From positions 62,001 through 126,000 of the forward strand of contig CALSPM010000002.1 of assembly GCA_943788235.1 (NCBI GenBank): a stretch of DNA of 64,000 bases, read 5' to 3'. The translations under genes and the position numbers were made by a program. Positions 19,975 to 29,142 of this stretch are shown here, piece after piece. Source of the stretch: an uncultured Cyclobacteriaceae bacterium (GTDB taxonomy: Bacteria > Bacteroidota > Bacteroidia > Cytophagales > Cyclobacteriaceae). Every line of letters begins with the position of its first letter. The stretch's first letter is position 1. A model generated the notes under the pieces. It was not told the origin of the DNA and ran no database searches. It saw only the letters and a list, made by a program, of their open reading frames with translations.

Positions 19975-22135
19975 TGGCATTGTAGTAGTTGAAAATGTTT
20001 ATCGATTGAGAGAACGGGGCTTTAACGCTTTTGAAGCCACTAAGATAGGTGTGGGAGAGGTTGCCTTACCGGTAATTGCTTCAACGGCAACTACTTTGGC
20101 CGCTTTTTTGCCCTTGGCATTTTGGCCAGGTTTATTTGGGGCATTTATGAAATATTTGCCCATTACACTCATCGTTACTTTGAGTTCTTCGTTATTCGTA
20201 GCCCTGGTGATCAATCCAGTACTCATCCTGGTTTTTATGCAATTGGACAAAGGAGAGAAGCCCAATCATAAGCGAATTCTTATTACGTTTTCAATGGGTG
20301 CGTTTTTGGGTGTATCACTATTGCTACTGGACTATACCGTGATGGGTAATTTGATTCTTATTTTTGGTTTTATTTATTTGTTAAATGCCTATATACTGGC
20401 TCCTGGGTCGAGGAAGTTTCAAAACAAATTTTTGCCTTGGTTGGAAGGAAAATACAGTATCTTATTGAAGTTCTCATTATCAGGTATTTGGTCTTATGTA
20501 TTCTTTTTTGGAACGACGGGCTTATTGATATTGTCTTTTTTGTTGATGAATATATTCCCTCCCAATGTGGTCTTTTTCCCAAAGACAGATCCAAAATATA
20601 TCAATGTATTTATTGAATTCCCTGTGGGAACGGATGTAACAACTACGAATAGCTTTTCGCAAAAGATAGAGGATAAGGTGATTAAGCTGATGGAGCCTTA
20701 TGGAGCCTTGGTAGAATCGGTCGTTTCCAGCGTAGGAGAAGGAACGGCAGACCCCAATGATCCTTCTGCTTTTGGTCAAAAAGACACCCCAAATAAAGCG
20801 AGATTGACCATTAATTTCCAAGAATTTCAATTTAGGAATGGCATCTCTACCGCTCAAATCATGGATGAGGTTCGGGAAAATTTAACAGGTTATCCAGGAG
20901 TACAGATTACTGTAGATCAAAATTCAGATGGACCGCCGACGGGTAAACCCATCAGTATTGAAATTACAGGAGATGATTTCGATGAGTTGGTGCAAATTTC
21001 TGAAAACATGGAAAATTTCATTAATGAATCTGGAATCAAAGGAATTGAAAAATTGAAAGCAAATTTAGAGACGGGTAAACCTGAACTGATCGTAGATATA
21101 GATCGTGACAAGGCGCGACGATTTGGATTGTCTACGAGTGCGATAGGTAGCGAAATTCGCACAGCCTTATTTGGTAAGGAGATTTCTAAATTCAAGCAAG
21201 GGGAAGAAGATTATGCCATTCAATTAAGGCTCATGGACAAGTACCGTTATGATGTAGATGCGCTGATGAATAAAAGTATTGTTTTTAGAGATCCTACCGA
21301 TGGAAAAATGCACATCGTACCTATTTCTGCGGTAGCTAAGGCTTCTCTGAGTACTACTTATGGATCGATAAGGAGAAAAGATTTGAGTAGGGTGATTACT
21401 TTGAGTTCAAATGTGGAGAGCGGTTACAACCCGACAATGGTCAATGATGAGATTAAAAAAGCTCTTCAGAAATTTGAAATGCCCTACGGATACGCCTTTA
21501 AATTTGGTGGAGAACAAGAGAAACAAGCAGAAGAAATGGCATTTTTGAGCAATGCTTTGCTGCTGGCTATTTTCATGATTTTTCTCATCATCGTGTCACA
21601 GTTCAATAAAGTTACGACCCCTTTTATCATTATGATTTCTGTAATTTTAAGTACCATAGGTGTATTCATGGGCTTGATTATTTTTCAGATGGATTTTGTG
21701 GTAATCATGACCATGATTGGAATTATTTCTTTGGCCGGAATAGTAGTTAATAATGCTATTGTATTGATTGATTTTATTGAAGTAAGCAGAAAACGAAAAC
21801 ACATTGAGTTAGGCCTTAAAAATCTAGAAATAACTCATATTATTGAAGCCATAGCTGAGGCTGGAGCTACGCGTCTGCGTCCAGTTCTACTCACAGCAAT
21901 CACTACGATTTTGGGTTTGATTCCTCTTGCTGTGGGGATCAATATTGATTTTATGAAATTTTTAAGTGAGTACGACGCTGATTTTTATCTCGGTGGAGAT
22001 AATGTAGCCTTTTGGGGACCGATGTCTTGGACCATTATTTTCGGATTGACCTTTGCTACTTTTTTGACCTTGATCATTGTCCCTGTGATGTATTTGTTTT
22101 TTGCCCGCATCAATCGTCGTTTGGGACTCAGTTGA
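19853..22135 (+). CDS. RND efflux pump, C-terminal part (gene split by frameshift)
   Basis: The remaining roughly two thirds of the pump. It continues with TM3-TM6, including the proton-relay helix MALGMLVDNGIVVVENVYRLRERG; the second Asp of the usual Asp-Asp pair is Asn here. The second porter domain and the TM7-TM12 bundle follow (GIISLAGIVVNNAIVLIDF, RLRPVLLTAITTILGLIPLA). The C-terminus at 22135 is normal. Real coding sense begins about 22 bases upstream of the first ATG, at the T8 tract, so the ATG at 19858 region is internal to the original gene, not a true start. Without frame correction this half lacks TM1 and the first porter domain. Confidence 0.85.
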   Translation: MGMAIPLSMFISFIILGMLGFTINMMVLFSLIMALGMLVDNGIVVVENVYRLRERGFNAFEATKIGVGEVALPVIASTATTLAAFLPLAFWPGLFGAFMKYLPITLIVTLSSSLFVALVINPVLILVFMQLDKGEKPNHKRILITFSMGAFLGVSLLLLDYTVMGNLILIFGFIYLLNAYILAPGSRKFQNKFLPWLEGKYSILLKFSLSGIWSYVFFFGTTGLLILSFLLMNIFPPNVVFFPKTDPKYINVFIEFPVGTDVTTTNSFSQKIEDKVIKLMEPYGALVESVVSSVGEGTADPNDPSAFGQKDTPNKARLTINFQEFQFRNGISTAQIMDEVRENLTGYPGVQITVDQNSDGPPTGKPISIEITGDDFDELVQISENMENFINESGIKGIEKLKANLETGKPELIVDIDRDKARRFGLSTSAIGSEIRTALFGKEISKFKQGEEDYAIQLRLMDKYRYDVDALMNKSIVFRDPTDGKMHIVPISAVAKASLSTTYGSIRRKDLSRVITLSSNVESGYNPTMVNDEIKKALQKFEMPYGYAFKFGGEQEKQAEEMAFLSNALLLAIFMIFLIIVSQFNKVTTPFIIMISVILSTIGVFMGLIIFQMDFVVIMTMIGIISLAGIVVNNAIVLIDFIEVSRKRKHIELGLKNLEITHIIEAIAEAGATRLRPVLLTAITTILGLIPLAVGINIDFMKFLSEYDADFYLGGDNVAFWGPMSWTIIFGLTFATFLTLIIVPVMYLFFARINRRLGLS

Positions 22136-22170
22136 TTTAAATAGATCATCATTTATTAGTTGTAATCTGC

Positions 22171-23409
22171 ATGTCTCGAATCGTTATTCTTTGCGTCTTT
22201 GTATTGGTCTACTTTCTCATTGAATACTATGTATTTCAGGTGGTTCAATTGCTTACGGTAAAATCGACACCTTTGATTACCCGATGGGTTTGGTCAAGTT
22301 ATTGGCTGTGGGTCGTATTGATGATTACGGGCTTTGCTTTGTACACACAACTAGATGCAAAAATGTACGCAGGTCTTCGAGTATTCATAAGTGCTTTATT
22401 TTTCATCAACCTGATCGGTAAATTATTTGCCTCCTTGGTGCTATTGGGTGATGATGTACGCCGTTTGGTGAGCTATCTTAGTCAGTTTGTAATCAGCAAT
22501 GAGGATCCACAGATCGCCGGAAGAACAGCATTTATAGGTAAAGCTGCTTTGCTTACCGGTGTACTGCCCATGATGGGTCTTTCGTTTGGGATCTTGTCAG
22601 GTGCGCATGACTATCGAGTCAGACGAAGGGATGTTTACTCACCTCATTTGCCAAAGGCCTTCGATGGGATCAGATTGGTTCAAATCTCTGATATCCACAC
22701 GGGTAGTTTTTTTAATAAGACCGCGGTTAGGGGGGGAGTAGACCTGATCAATCAAGAACGGGGAGATATGATATTGTTCACGGGAGATTTTGTGAATAAT
22801 CAAAGCGATGAAGCCAAACCTTACTTAGATCTTTTTGCCAAAGTCAAAGCTCCTTTAGGGGTTCATGCGGTGATGGGAAACCATGATTATGGAGATTACC
22901 ATCGCTGGGATTCGATGACAGAAAAACAACAGAACATTAAGGATTTGCACCAGATGCATAGATACATGGGGTGGAACATTATGTTGAATGAAAACAAGAT
23001 CATCACTGCAGATGGCGAATCTATCGCCTTATTAGGACTTGAAAATTGGGGAGCAGGTCGGTTTTCAAAATATGGAGATATGTCCAAAACCTATGAGGGG
23101 ACCCAAGAGATTCCATACAAGATATTGATGTCCCATGATCCGAGCCATTGGGATGCCCAAGTGCTTTCTGAGTATCCTGACATAGACTTGATGCTGGCAG
23201 GACATACCCATGGGATGCAATTTGGGGTGGAGATAGGAGATTTTCGTTGGAGTCCTTCTCAATATGTGTACAAGCAATGGGCGGATCTTTATCAAAAGGG
23301 GACTCAAAGTCTTTACGTCAATCGGGGCTTCGGCTTTTTGGGCTATCCTGGTCGGATTGGTATTCTACCTGAGATTACGGTATTGACCTTAAAAAGGAGT
23401 ACTTCATGA
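22171..23409 (+). CDS. Membrane-anchored calcineurin-like metallophosphoesterase
   Basis: 412 residues. The first 150 hold about four hydrophobic segments (for example IVILCVFVLVYFLIEYYVF), which anchor the protein. The catalytic domain has the full motif set: D-x-H in QISDIHTG, GDFVNN, GNHDYGD and GHTHGMQFG near the C-terminus. This arrangement matches the YkuE-like phosphoesterases, some of which act on UDP-sugars or lipids. It follows the RND gene by 35 bp and may be read through with it, but its function is probably separate. Confidence 0.88.
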   Translation: MSRIVILCVFVLVYFLIEYYVFQVVQLLTVKSTPLITRWVWSSYWLWVVLMITGFALYTQLDAKMYAGLRVFISALFFINLIGKLFASLVLLGDDVRRLVSYLSQFVISNEDPQIAGRTAFIGKAALLTGVLPMMGLSFGILSGAHDYRVRRRDVYSPHLPKAFDGIRLVQISDIHTGSFFNKTAVRGGVDLINQERGDMILFTGDFVNNQSDEAKPYLDLFAKVKAPLGVHAVMGNHDYGDYHRWDSMTEKQQNIKDLHQMHRYMGWNIMLNENKIITADGESIALLGLENWGAGRFSKYGDMSKTYEGTQEIPYKILMSHDPSHWDAQVLSEYPDIDLMLAGHTHGMQFGVEIGDFRWSPSQYVYKQWADLYQKGTQSLYVNRGFGFLGYPGRIGILPEITVLTLKRSTS

Positions 23410-23426
23410 TGAATACGATTCAGTAG

Positions 23427-23458
23427 TTGTTTTTGTAGTTTTTTTTTATTTATCTTTA
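23427..23458 (+). promoter_or_regulatory. Putative promoter of the tetR-ABC operon
   Basis: TTG at 23427-23429, a 21-bp spacer and TATCTTTA at 23451-23458 (7 of 8 to the Bacteroidota -7 consensus TAnnTTTG). Transcription should start within the palindrome at 23461-23480. Confidence 0.45.
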
Positions 23459-23460
23459 TA

Positions 23461-23480
23461 TTGACTAAACGGTCAGTCAA
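23461..23480. promoter_or_regulatory. TetR-type operator palindrome
   Basis: A 20-bp inverted repeat with perfect outer arms TTGACT and AGTCAA; 8 of 10 base pairs match across the whole site. It sits directly after a -7 element and 4 bp before the tetR ATG, a classic autoregulatory position. A TTG inside it could be taken for a start codon, but its role as operator argues against that. Confidence 0.6.
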
Positions 23481-23484
23481 AAAA

Positions 23485-24060
23485 ATGAGTCCTAAAACAA
23501 AAAACCAATTTGAGCAAATTCGAAAGGAGTCCAAAGCCAAGATTTTGGATGCAGCCCTCAAGCTTTTTGGTACTCAAGGATATCAAAATACAAGTATATC
23601 AGAGATCATGAAATTGGCAGGGGTGTCAAAAGGCTTGATGTATCATTATTTTTCTAATAAAGAGGAATTGATCAAGCAACTACTTTTGGACGTCTTTAAA
23701 GAGACAGATGAACTTCTTTTTGTGGCCTCTAAGGCTACATCCAGTGAAGCGTTTGAGAATATGTTAAGGGCATTTTTCAAATCTTTAAGAGATGATTTTG
23801 AGAAATTGACATTATGGATTAATCTAGGAATGCAATTAGATAAGTTTGATTTCGCAAGAGATTTGTGCAACAGAAAGATGAATGAATCTATCGTTTTCAT
23901 TGAAAAATTATTGGTTGAACTAAAATGGTCAGATCCTGCAGGAGAAGCTAAAATATTGGTGGCTCTTTTGGATGGTATTTCTATTCAATATCTTTGGTTC
24001 AAGCAGGATTATCCCTTGGATGAATTAGAAAAAGTTTTGCTCAATAAATATTGTAAATAA
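23485..24060 (+). CDS. TetR-family regulator of the export operon
   Basis: 191 residues from the ATG at 23485. The HTH is typical (KILDAALKLFGTQGYQNTSISEIMKLAGVSKGLMYHYFSNKEEL). The ligand-binding half is short and divergent. The next gene begins with the overlapping TAATG, so regulator and transport genes form one unit. A 20-bp palindrome immediately upstream is the likely operator, giving self-repression. I reject an upstream TTG start at 23461 because it lies inside that palindrome. Confidence 0.9.
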   Translation: MSPKTKNQFEQIRKESKAKILDAALKLFGTQGYQNTSISEIMKLAGVSKGLMYHYFSNKEELIKQLLLDVFKETDELLFVASKATSSEAFENMLRAFFKSLRDDFEKLTLWINLGMQLDKFDFARDLCNRKMNESIVFIEKLLVELKWSDPAGEAKILVALLDGISIQYLWFKQDYPLDELEKVLLNKYCK

Positions 24061-24803
24061 TGAAGAATCTATTAGCCATTGTTTTGTTTGCGGTCACACC
24101 CCATTTGTTAACTGCTCAAACCGCTACCGAAGTCATTACCAAGGCAGATGAAAAAATGCAAGGGAAAACCAATAGAGGGACCATGACCATGAAAATAGTC
24201 AGACCCAAATGGACCCGTGAGATTACGATGAAGGTTTGGGGCAAGGGAGTAGATTACAGTTTAGTACTCATTACTCAGCCAGCTCGAGATGAGGGAACGG
24301 GTACCTTGAAACGTGATAAAGAGCTTTGGAGTTGGCAACCGAGTATAGATCGGATCATCAAGATGCCACCCTCTATGATGATGCAAAGTTGGATGGGGTC
24401 GGATTTTACCAATGATGATCTGGTCAATCAATCCTCTATGGTGGTGGATTATAGCCATGATTTCATGGGAGATACGACCATTGGCTTATATGATTGTTGG
24501 AAAATCGCGATGTATCCCAAAGAGGAAGCAGCTGTGGTATGGGGTAAGTTAGAGGCCTACATAAGTAAAAATGATTATTTTCAATTGATTCTTAAATATT
24601 ATGATGAAGATGAATTTCTCATCAACACCATGACCTTGTCAGATATTAGGGAGATGGGCGGTCGAGTCATCCCTACCAAAATGGAAATGGTTCCAACGGA
24701 AAATCCAGATCAGAAAACGGTGATCATTTATCACGATTTTGAATATGATATTGACTTACAGGAAAGCTTTTTCTCGGTACAAAATTTAAAAACTATTAGG
24801 TAA
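24060..24803 (+). CDS. LolA-like outer-membrane lipoprotein-sorting protein
   Basis: 247 residues with a Sec signal peptide (MKNLLAIVLFAVTPHLLTAQ), so periplasmic. The mature part starts ATEVITKADEKMQGKTNRGTM and contains the family segment GTGTLKRDKELWSWQPSIDRIIKMPPSMMMQSWMGSDFTNDDLV, typical of the LolA-like (TP_0789-like) group that accompanies MacB/LolE-type permeases. These proteins have a half-barrel that binds lipid chains. It overlaps both neighbours by 1 bp (TAATG). In this operon it is the natural periplasmic carrier between the ABC permeases and the outer membrane. Confidence 0.88.
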   Translation: MKNLLAIVLFAVTPHLLTAQTATEVITKADEKMQGKTNRGTMTMKIVRPKWTREITMKVWGKGVDYSLVLITQPARDEGTGTLKRDKELWSWQPSIDRIIKMPPSMMMQSWMGSDFTNDDLVNQSSMVVDYSHDFMGDTTIGLYDCWKIAMYPKEEAAVVWGKLEAYISKNDYFQLILKYYDEDEFLINTMTLSDIREMGGRVIPTKMEMVPTENPDQKTVIIYHDFEYDIDLQESFFSVQNLKTIR

Positions 24804-26017
24804 TGATATTGTACATCAAATTGGCATGGAGGAATGTTTGGAGGAGTAAAAAACGGACGTGGATTACGGCTTCTTCTATTGCATTCTCTGTGTTTTTCGC
24901 GTGTCTGATGCAATCCTCCCAATTGGGTAGTTATGACAATATGATTGACAATTCTGCTCGATTTTTCACGGGACATTTAGGAATTCATCAAGTAGACTTT
25001 TGGGAGGATCAAATCATTGATAACAGTTTTGATCAACAAGCGTTGTTTGAGTTGGACTTGACCAACCCGAGTATATTAATGGGGGTTCCACGCCTGAGTT
25101 CTTTTGCTTTGGCCTCACATGGTGACAGGACTAAAGGAGCTGCACTTTTTGGAGTATCACTTGAAGAAGAAGCTGCATTTTCTTATTTAGAAAGAAAACT
25201 TATCAAAGGAGATTACAATACGGAGCGCGGTGTGTTGATGGCAGCAGGTTTGGCTGCCAATTTAAATCTCAATGTGGGCGATACATTGGTGCTCATGGGC
25301 CAGGGGTACCATGGGGTGAACGCGGCTGGTAAATACTCAGTGACTGGTATTTTGAAATTTCCAATTCCGGCTTTGAATCAGGGTGCCATTTATCTTCCCC
25401 TTGAAACTCTACAAGAATTCTTATCTGCTCCAAACATGATTTCGAGCTATTCCATATTGCTAGAAGATTCACAGGATACTGAAGGAATGAAAGCACACAT
25501 AGAAACCATTTTGAAGGGTAAAGAGCTTGGAGTGATGACTTGGCAGGAGATGCTCCCTGATTTAGTTTCCTCCATTGAATTAGATTATTATGGCGGTTGG
25601 GTTATTTTGATCATTCTCTATGTGGTCATTGGCTTTGGGATATTTGGAACTTTTTTGATGATGATCAAGGAGCGTACGTATGAATTGGGAATTCTAAACG
25701 CGATTGGGATGACCAAACGACGCGTACAAATTATGGTAGCCATAGAAATATTTTTATTGATTTTTCTAGGTGTGCTTTTGGGCGTACTCATGGCGACACC
25801 TATTATTTTATATTTTTGGTCAAATCCCATACTGCTTTCAGGAGATGCCGCCCTGGCGATGGAAAAATTTGGTTATGAGCCCATCATTCCATTTGCCCTG
25901 AATTTCAAAATTTTCTATAATCAAGGGATCAGTATTTTTATCATAGCTCTGTTTTTAGCTATTTACCCGATGCTGGCAATTAAACAAATGAAAATTATTA
26001 AAGCACTAAAGGAATGA
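24803..26017 (+). CDS. FtsX/LolE-type ABC transporter permease (first)
   Basis: 404 residues. TM1 near the N-terminus (WITASSIAFSVFFACLMQSS) is followed by a large periplasmic MacB-like domain of about 230 residues. Three C-terminal TM segments follow (WVILIILYVVIGFGIFGTFLMMI, VAIEIFLLIFLGVLLGVLMA, ISIFIIALFLAIYPMLAI). RTYELGILNAIGMTKRRV is the coupling-helix signature of the FtsX/MacB/LolE family. It pairs with the next permease and the ATPase. Its stop overlaps the next ATG (ATGA). Confidence 0.92.
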   Translation: MILYIKLAWRNVWRSKKRTWITASSIAFSVFFACLMQSSQLGSYDNMIDNSARFFTGHLGIHQVDFWEDQIIDNSFDQQALFELDLTNPSILMGVPRLSSFALASHGDRTKGAALFGVSLEEEAAFSYLERKLIKGDYNTERGVLMAAGLAANLNLNVGDTLVLMGQGYHGVNAAGKYSVTGILKFPIPALNQGAIYLPLETLQEFLSAPNMISSYSILLEDSQDTEGMKAHIETILKGKELGVMTWQEMLPDLVSSIELDYYGGWVILIILYVVIGFGIFGTFLMMIKERTYELGILNAIGMTKRRVQIMVAIEIFLLIFLGVLLGVLMATPIILYFWSNPILLSGDAALAMEKFGYEPIIPFALNFKIFYNQGISIFIIALFLAIYPMLAIKQMKIIKALKE

Positions 26018-27231
26018 TTCTATCACTGGCATGGAAAAATATTTGGCGATCTAAACGGAGAAGTTTTGTCGTGATGTCGGCAGTCGCCATCGGAGTGTGG
26101 TCTATTATTTTCATGGTTTCATTTTACAACAGCATGATAGGTGCCATTTCTCGTAATTCCTTACAGCATGACTATTCTCATATCCAAATTCATCATGAGA
26201 GCTACCTTTCTGAACCAGGTCTGGGTTTCCAAGTAAAAAAGCCATCAATGCTGATGAAATTTCCATCTCAAATATCTGATATCGAGGCAGTATCAGCGCG
26301 TCTCATTGTGAACGGCATGGTGGCGAGTCCAAAAACAAATTTGGGAATTCAGGTATATGCAATTGATCCTGCCGATGAAAGGGCTGTGACCGCTCTTTCT
26401 GGCTTTTTAACAGCGGGTGACTATTTTACAAACATCAAGCGAAATCCTATTTTGTTAAGCCAAAAGTTGGCTGAAAAGCTTAAAGTCAAAGTGAGATCGA
26501 AAGTGGTCATTACCGTTCAGGATTTGGAGGCAAATATACGGGCTGGCGCCTTTCGAGTATCAGGTATTTTTCATTCTAAATCTCCTCGCATCAATAATGG
26601 CGTGATTTATGTGCGGCATGAGGACCTATCCAAATTAATTAATTTACCAGATACGGCTTTCAATGAATTTGCTTATTTGCTCAAGGATAATGAATCTCTC
26701 ATAGAGACCAAACAGATGATGGAGGCGAAGACCAATAATTTGGTGAGAACCTATCGAGAGATTGCGCCAGAATTTGATATGATTGAAGAAAGTTCGACGA
26801 TATCCAAACAGGTGATCACTGTGATCGTGATGCTTGCGTTGTTATTTGGCATTATCAATACAATGTTGATGGCTGTCCTTGAGCGTACGAAAGAAATAGG
26901 AATGCTTCGGGCGATTGGCATGTTCAAAAGCAAAATATTTTTCATGATTGTTTTGGAGACCTTTATGATTTCATGGGTTGCGGCCCCTATGGGTTTAATG
27001 GCAGGTTTTCTTACCAATTTGTATTTTGAAAAGAATGGAGGTTTGGATTTATCTCAATATGCAGGTGCCTTGGAGCAATATGGGGGGGATGCTATTTTTT
27101 ATCCTGTGATCGCACAATCAACTTATTTCTTTTTGATGTTGGCCGTTATGATGACCGCTTTGATAGGTGCGATTTATCCAGCGATCAAAGCCGTTAATTT
27201 AAAACCTTTAGAAGCCATTAGAAAATTATAA
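26014..27231 (+). CDS. FtsX/LolE-type ABC transporter permease (second)
   Basis: 405 residues and the same architecture as the preceding permease: TM1 (SFVVMSAVAIGVWSIIFMVS), a periplasmic MacB-like domain, and three C-terminal TM helices with the coupling motif RTKEIGMLRAIGMFKSKIF. Two different permeases with one ATPase suggest a LolC/LolE-like heterodimer. The 4-bp overlap with the first permease implies translational coupling. The ATPase starts 4 bp later. Confidence 0.92.
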   Translation: MILSLAWKNIWRSKRRSFVVMSAVAIGVWSIIFMVSFYNSMIGAISRNSLQHDYSHIQIHHESYLSEPGLGFQVKKPSMLMKFPSQISDIEAVSARLIVNGMVASPKTNLGIQVYAIDPADERAVTALSGFLTAGDYFTNIKRNPILLSQKLAEKLKVKVRSKVVITVQDLEANIRAGAFRVSGIFHSKSPRINNGVIYVRHEDLSKLINLPDTAFNEFAYLLKDNESLIETKQMMEAKTNNLVRTYREIAPEFDMIEESSTISKQVITVIVMLALLFGIINTMLMAVLERTKEIGMLRAIGMFKSKIFFMIVLETFMISWVAAPMGLMAGFLTNLYFEKNGGLDLSQYAGALEQYGGDAIFYPVIAQSTYFFLMLAVMMTALIGAIYPAIKAVNLKPLEAIRKL

Positions 27232-27235
27232 TTAG

Positions 27236-27919
27236 ATGAAAGTAATTGAATTAAAGAATCTGAGTAAAATTTATAATCCGGACACCATTCCTGTGAGGGC
27301 TATAAATGATGTTACCCTTTCAGTTGAGGAGGGTGAATTTACAGCAATTGTGGGTCCCTCAGGCTGTGGGAAAACAACATTGCTCAATATGATTGGTGGA
27401 TTAGATATCAGCTCTGAAGGATCTGTAGACATCGGAGGAGTTTCGATTAATGAAATGAGTGAATCTGAGCTTACTACCTTTCGACTGCAGCATATTGGCT
27501 TTGTATTTCAAGCATATAATTTGATACCTGTATTGACGGCTAAGGAAAATATTGAGTTCATCATGGTATTGCAAAATAGGGATGCTAAAACTATGCAAGA
27601 ACGCTCTGATGACCTACTTGATCGTATGGGTATTAAGGATCAAAGAGACCGTAGGCCTTCTGAATTATCAGGTGGGCAACAGCAACGCGTGGCGGTAGCC
27701 AGAGCATTGGCCTCACGGCCTAAATTTGTATTGGCAGATGAACCTACAGCCAATTTGGATTCAGGGTCGACTGAGGCCTTATTGGATACTATGGCCAAAC
27801 TCAACAAAGAAGAAAAGATTACTTTTATATTTTCTACCCATGATCAAAGGGTCATTGATCGAGCCAAGCGCATTATCAAGTTGGTAGATGGTGAGATTGT
27901 TTCGGATGAGCCTCGTTAG
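27236..27919 (+). CDS. LolD/MacB-type ABC transporter ATPase
   Basis: 227 residues, one nucleotide-binding domain. Walker A is GPSGCGKTTLL (near residue 40), the Q-loop FVFQAYNLIP, the signature LSGGQQQRVAVARAL, Walker B FVLADEPTANLDSG and the H-loop FSTHDQRV. This is the type that energises mechanotransmission by FtsX-fold permeases and not import. It overlaps the barrel gene by 14 bp, tying the latter to the operon. Confidence 0.95.
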   Translation: MKVIELKNLSKIYNPDTIPVRAINDVTLSVEEGEFTAIVGPSGCGKTTLLNMIGGLDISSEGSVDIGGVSINEMSESELTTFRLQHIGFVFQAYNLIPVLTAKENIEFIMVLQNRDAKTMQERSDDLLDRMGIKDQRDRRPSELSGGQQQRVAVARALASRPKFVLADEPTANLDSGSTEALLDTMAKLNKEEKITFIFSTHDQRVIDRAKRIIKLVDGEIVSDEPR

Positions 27920-29039
27920 ATTTTGGTTTTTTTTAGTTCTTGGACTTCCTTTATCATTGTGGGCCCAAGATTCAAATAAAAAGTGGCGATTAGACGGGTA
28001 CATTAAGGAAATGATTTCTTTGACTGCATTGCAGGATGTGGACTCCCTCATGTTCGATAATTTGATTCACAACCGGCTCAATGTTTTTTGGTACCCTACC
28101 GAAAAACTCACTTTAAATATGGAAGTTCGGACACGAATGTTCCATGGAGACGCTGTGAAAACGATTCCATCTTATGGTAATTTCATTGATACGAACAATG
28201 ATTTTTTTGACTTTTCCTATACCGAAGACTTCGATCAGATGGTTTTTCATACCATGATCGATCGATTGTATTTGCAATGGAACGATGCTTCATGGCAATT
28301 GAAAGTAGGGCGTCAAAGGATCAATTGGGGTGTTAATCTTGCCTGGAATCCCAATGATATTTTCAATGCTTATTCGCTTTATGATTTTGACTACGAAGAG
28401 CGTCCCGGTACGGATGCCCTCCGTTTTCAGAAATTTATTGGCTATGCAGGAGGCTATGAGATTGCCATTAAGATTGCGGATAACTGGGATGAATTTACGG
28501 CAGCTATAATGTATAAGTGGAATGTGAAAGGCTATGACCTACAAGCTCTTGGAGGTATCATGAAAAATAACTTGACTGCTGGTGTGGGTTGGGCGGGGAG
28601 CATAGGATGGATGGGCTTTAAAGGAGAGTCAAGTTATTTTTATGCTTTAAAAAGTATAGATCGTAATGCATGGCTGACTTCCATATCATTGGACTATTCT
28701 TTGCCTAATTCCTTGTATTTCAATGGATCTATCTTCTATAATTCTTATGCTAATCAGCAGAATAACGTGTTGTCATTAAATTCGGGAAACTCAGATGTTA
28801 GATCGCTGACTCCCTATAAGTGGAATACTTTTTTACAAATGAGCTATACCTTTCATCCCTTATTTTCAGGTAGCTTGCTCACTTTGGTATCTCCCGGGAA
28901 TTCAGGTCTTTTTATTAATCCCATATTTACTTTCTCTCCTTTAAATAACTTTGACCTGGATCTCATTGGACAAATGTTCCTGAATAGAAGTAGCCAAAAT
29001 ACCTCTTTAGCCTACCTAAGGTTAAAGTATTCTTTTTAA
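27906..29039 (+). CDS. Predicted outer-membrane beta-barrel protein of the export operon
   Basis: 377 residues from ATG 27906 (MSLVRFWFFLVLGLPLSLWAQ is a signal peptide). The mature chain is a series of short alternating amphipathic strands rich in Tyr, Trp and Phe, ending in LAYLRLKYSF, whose final aromatic residue is typical of outer-membrane barrels. The segment WQLKVGRQRINWGVNLAWNPNDIFNAYS resembles porin-like or DUF1302-type barrels. The 14-bp overlap with the ATPase places it in the transport operon, where it could accept or export what the ABC/LolA-like parts deliver. I do not recognise a precise family. Confidence 0.7.
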   Translation: MSLVRFWFFLVLGLPLSLWAQDSNKKWRLDGYIKEMISLTALQDVDSLMFDNLIHNRLNVFWYPTEKLTLNMEVRTRMFHGDAVKTIPSYGNFIDTNNDFFDFSYTEDFDQMVFHTMIDRLYLQWNDASWQLKVGRQRINWGVNLAWNPNDIFNAYSLYDFDYEERPGTDALRFQKFIGYAGGYEIAIKIADNWDEFTAAIMYKWNVKGYDLQALGGIMKNNLTAGVGWAGSIGWMGFKGESSYFYALKSIDRNAWLTSISLDYSLPNSLYFNGSIFYNSYANQQNNVLSLNSGNSDVRSLTPYKWNTFLQMSYTFHPLFSGSLLTLVSPGNSGLFINPIFTFSPLNNFDLDLIGQMFLNRSSQNTSLAYLRLKYSF

Positions 29040-29142
29040 TCATTTTACACTTTCGAATTAAATTTCAGATCAGTCATGCTATCTTCGCACATGTACGTAA
29101 AAGATATCCCAGTTCATTCACGACTGGGGTTATAGTTGATTT

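Noticed and set aside
19931-20000. Asp-to-Asn change in the RND proton-relay helix as a further inactivating mutation
   Set aside because: LVDNGIVVVEN is, to my knowledge, frequent in Bacteroidota RND pumps, so it is likely subfamily variation and not damage.
29108-29128. CCCAGT/ACTGGG hairpin before the BrkB gene as a terminator
   Set aside because: The stem is only 6 bp with no T run, and there is no gene just upstream that clearly needs it at that distance.
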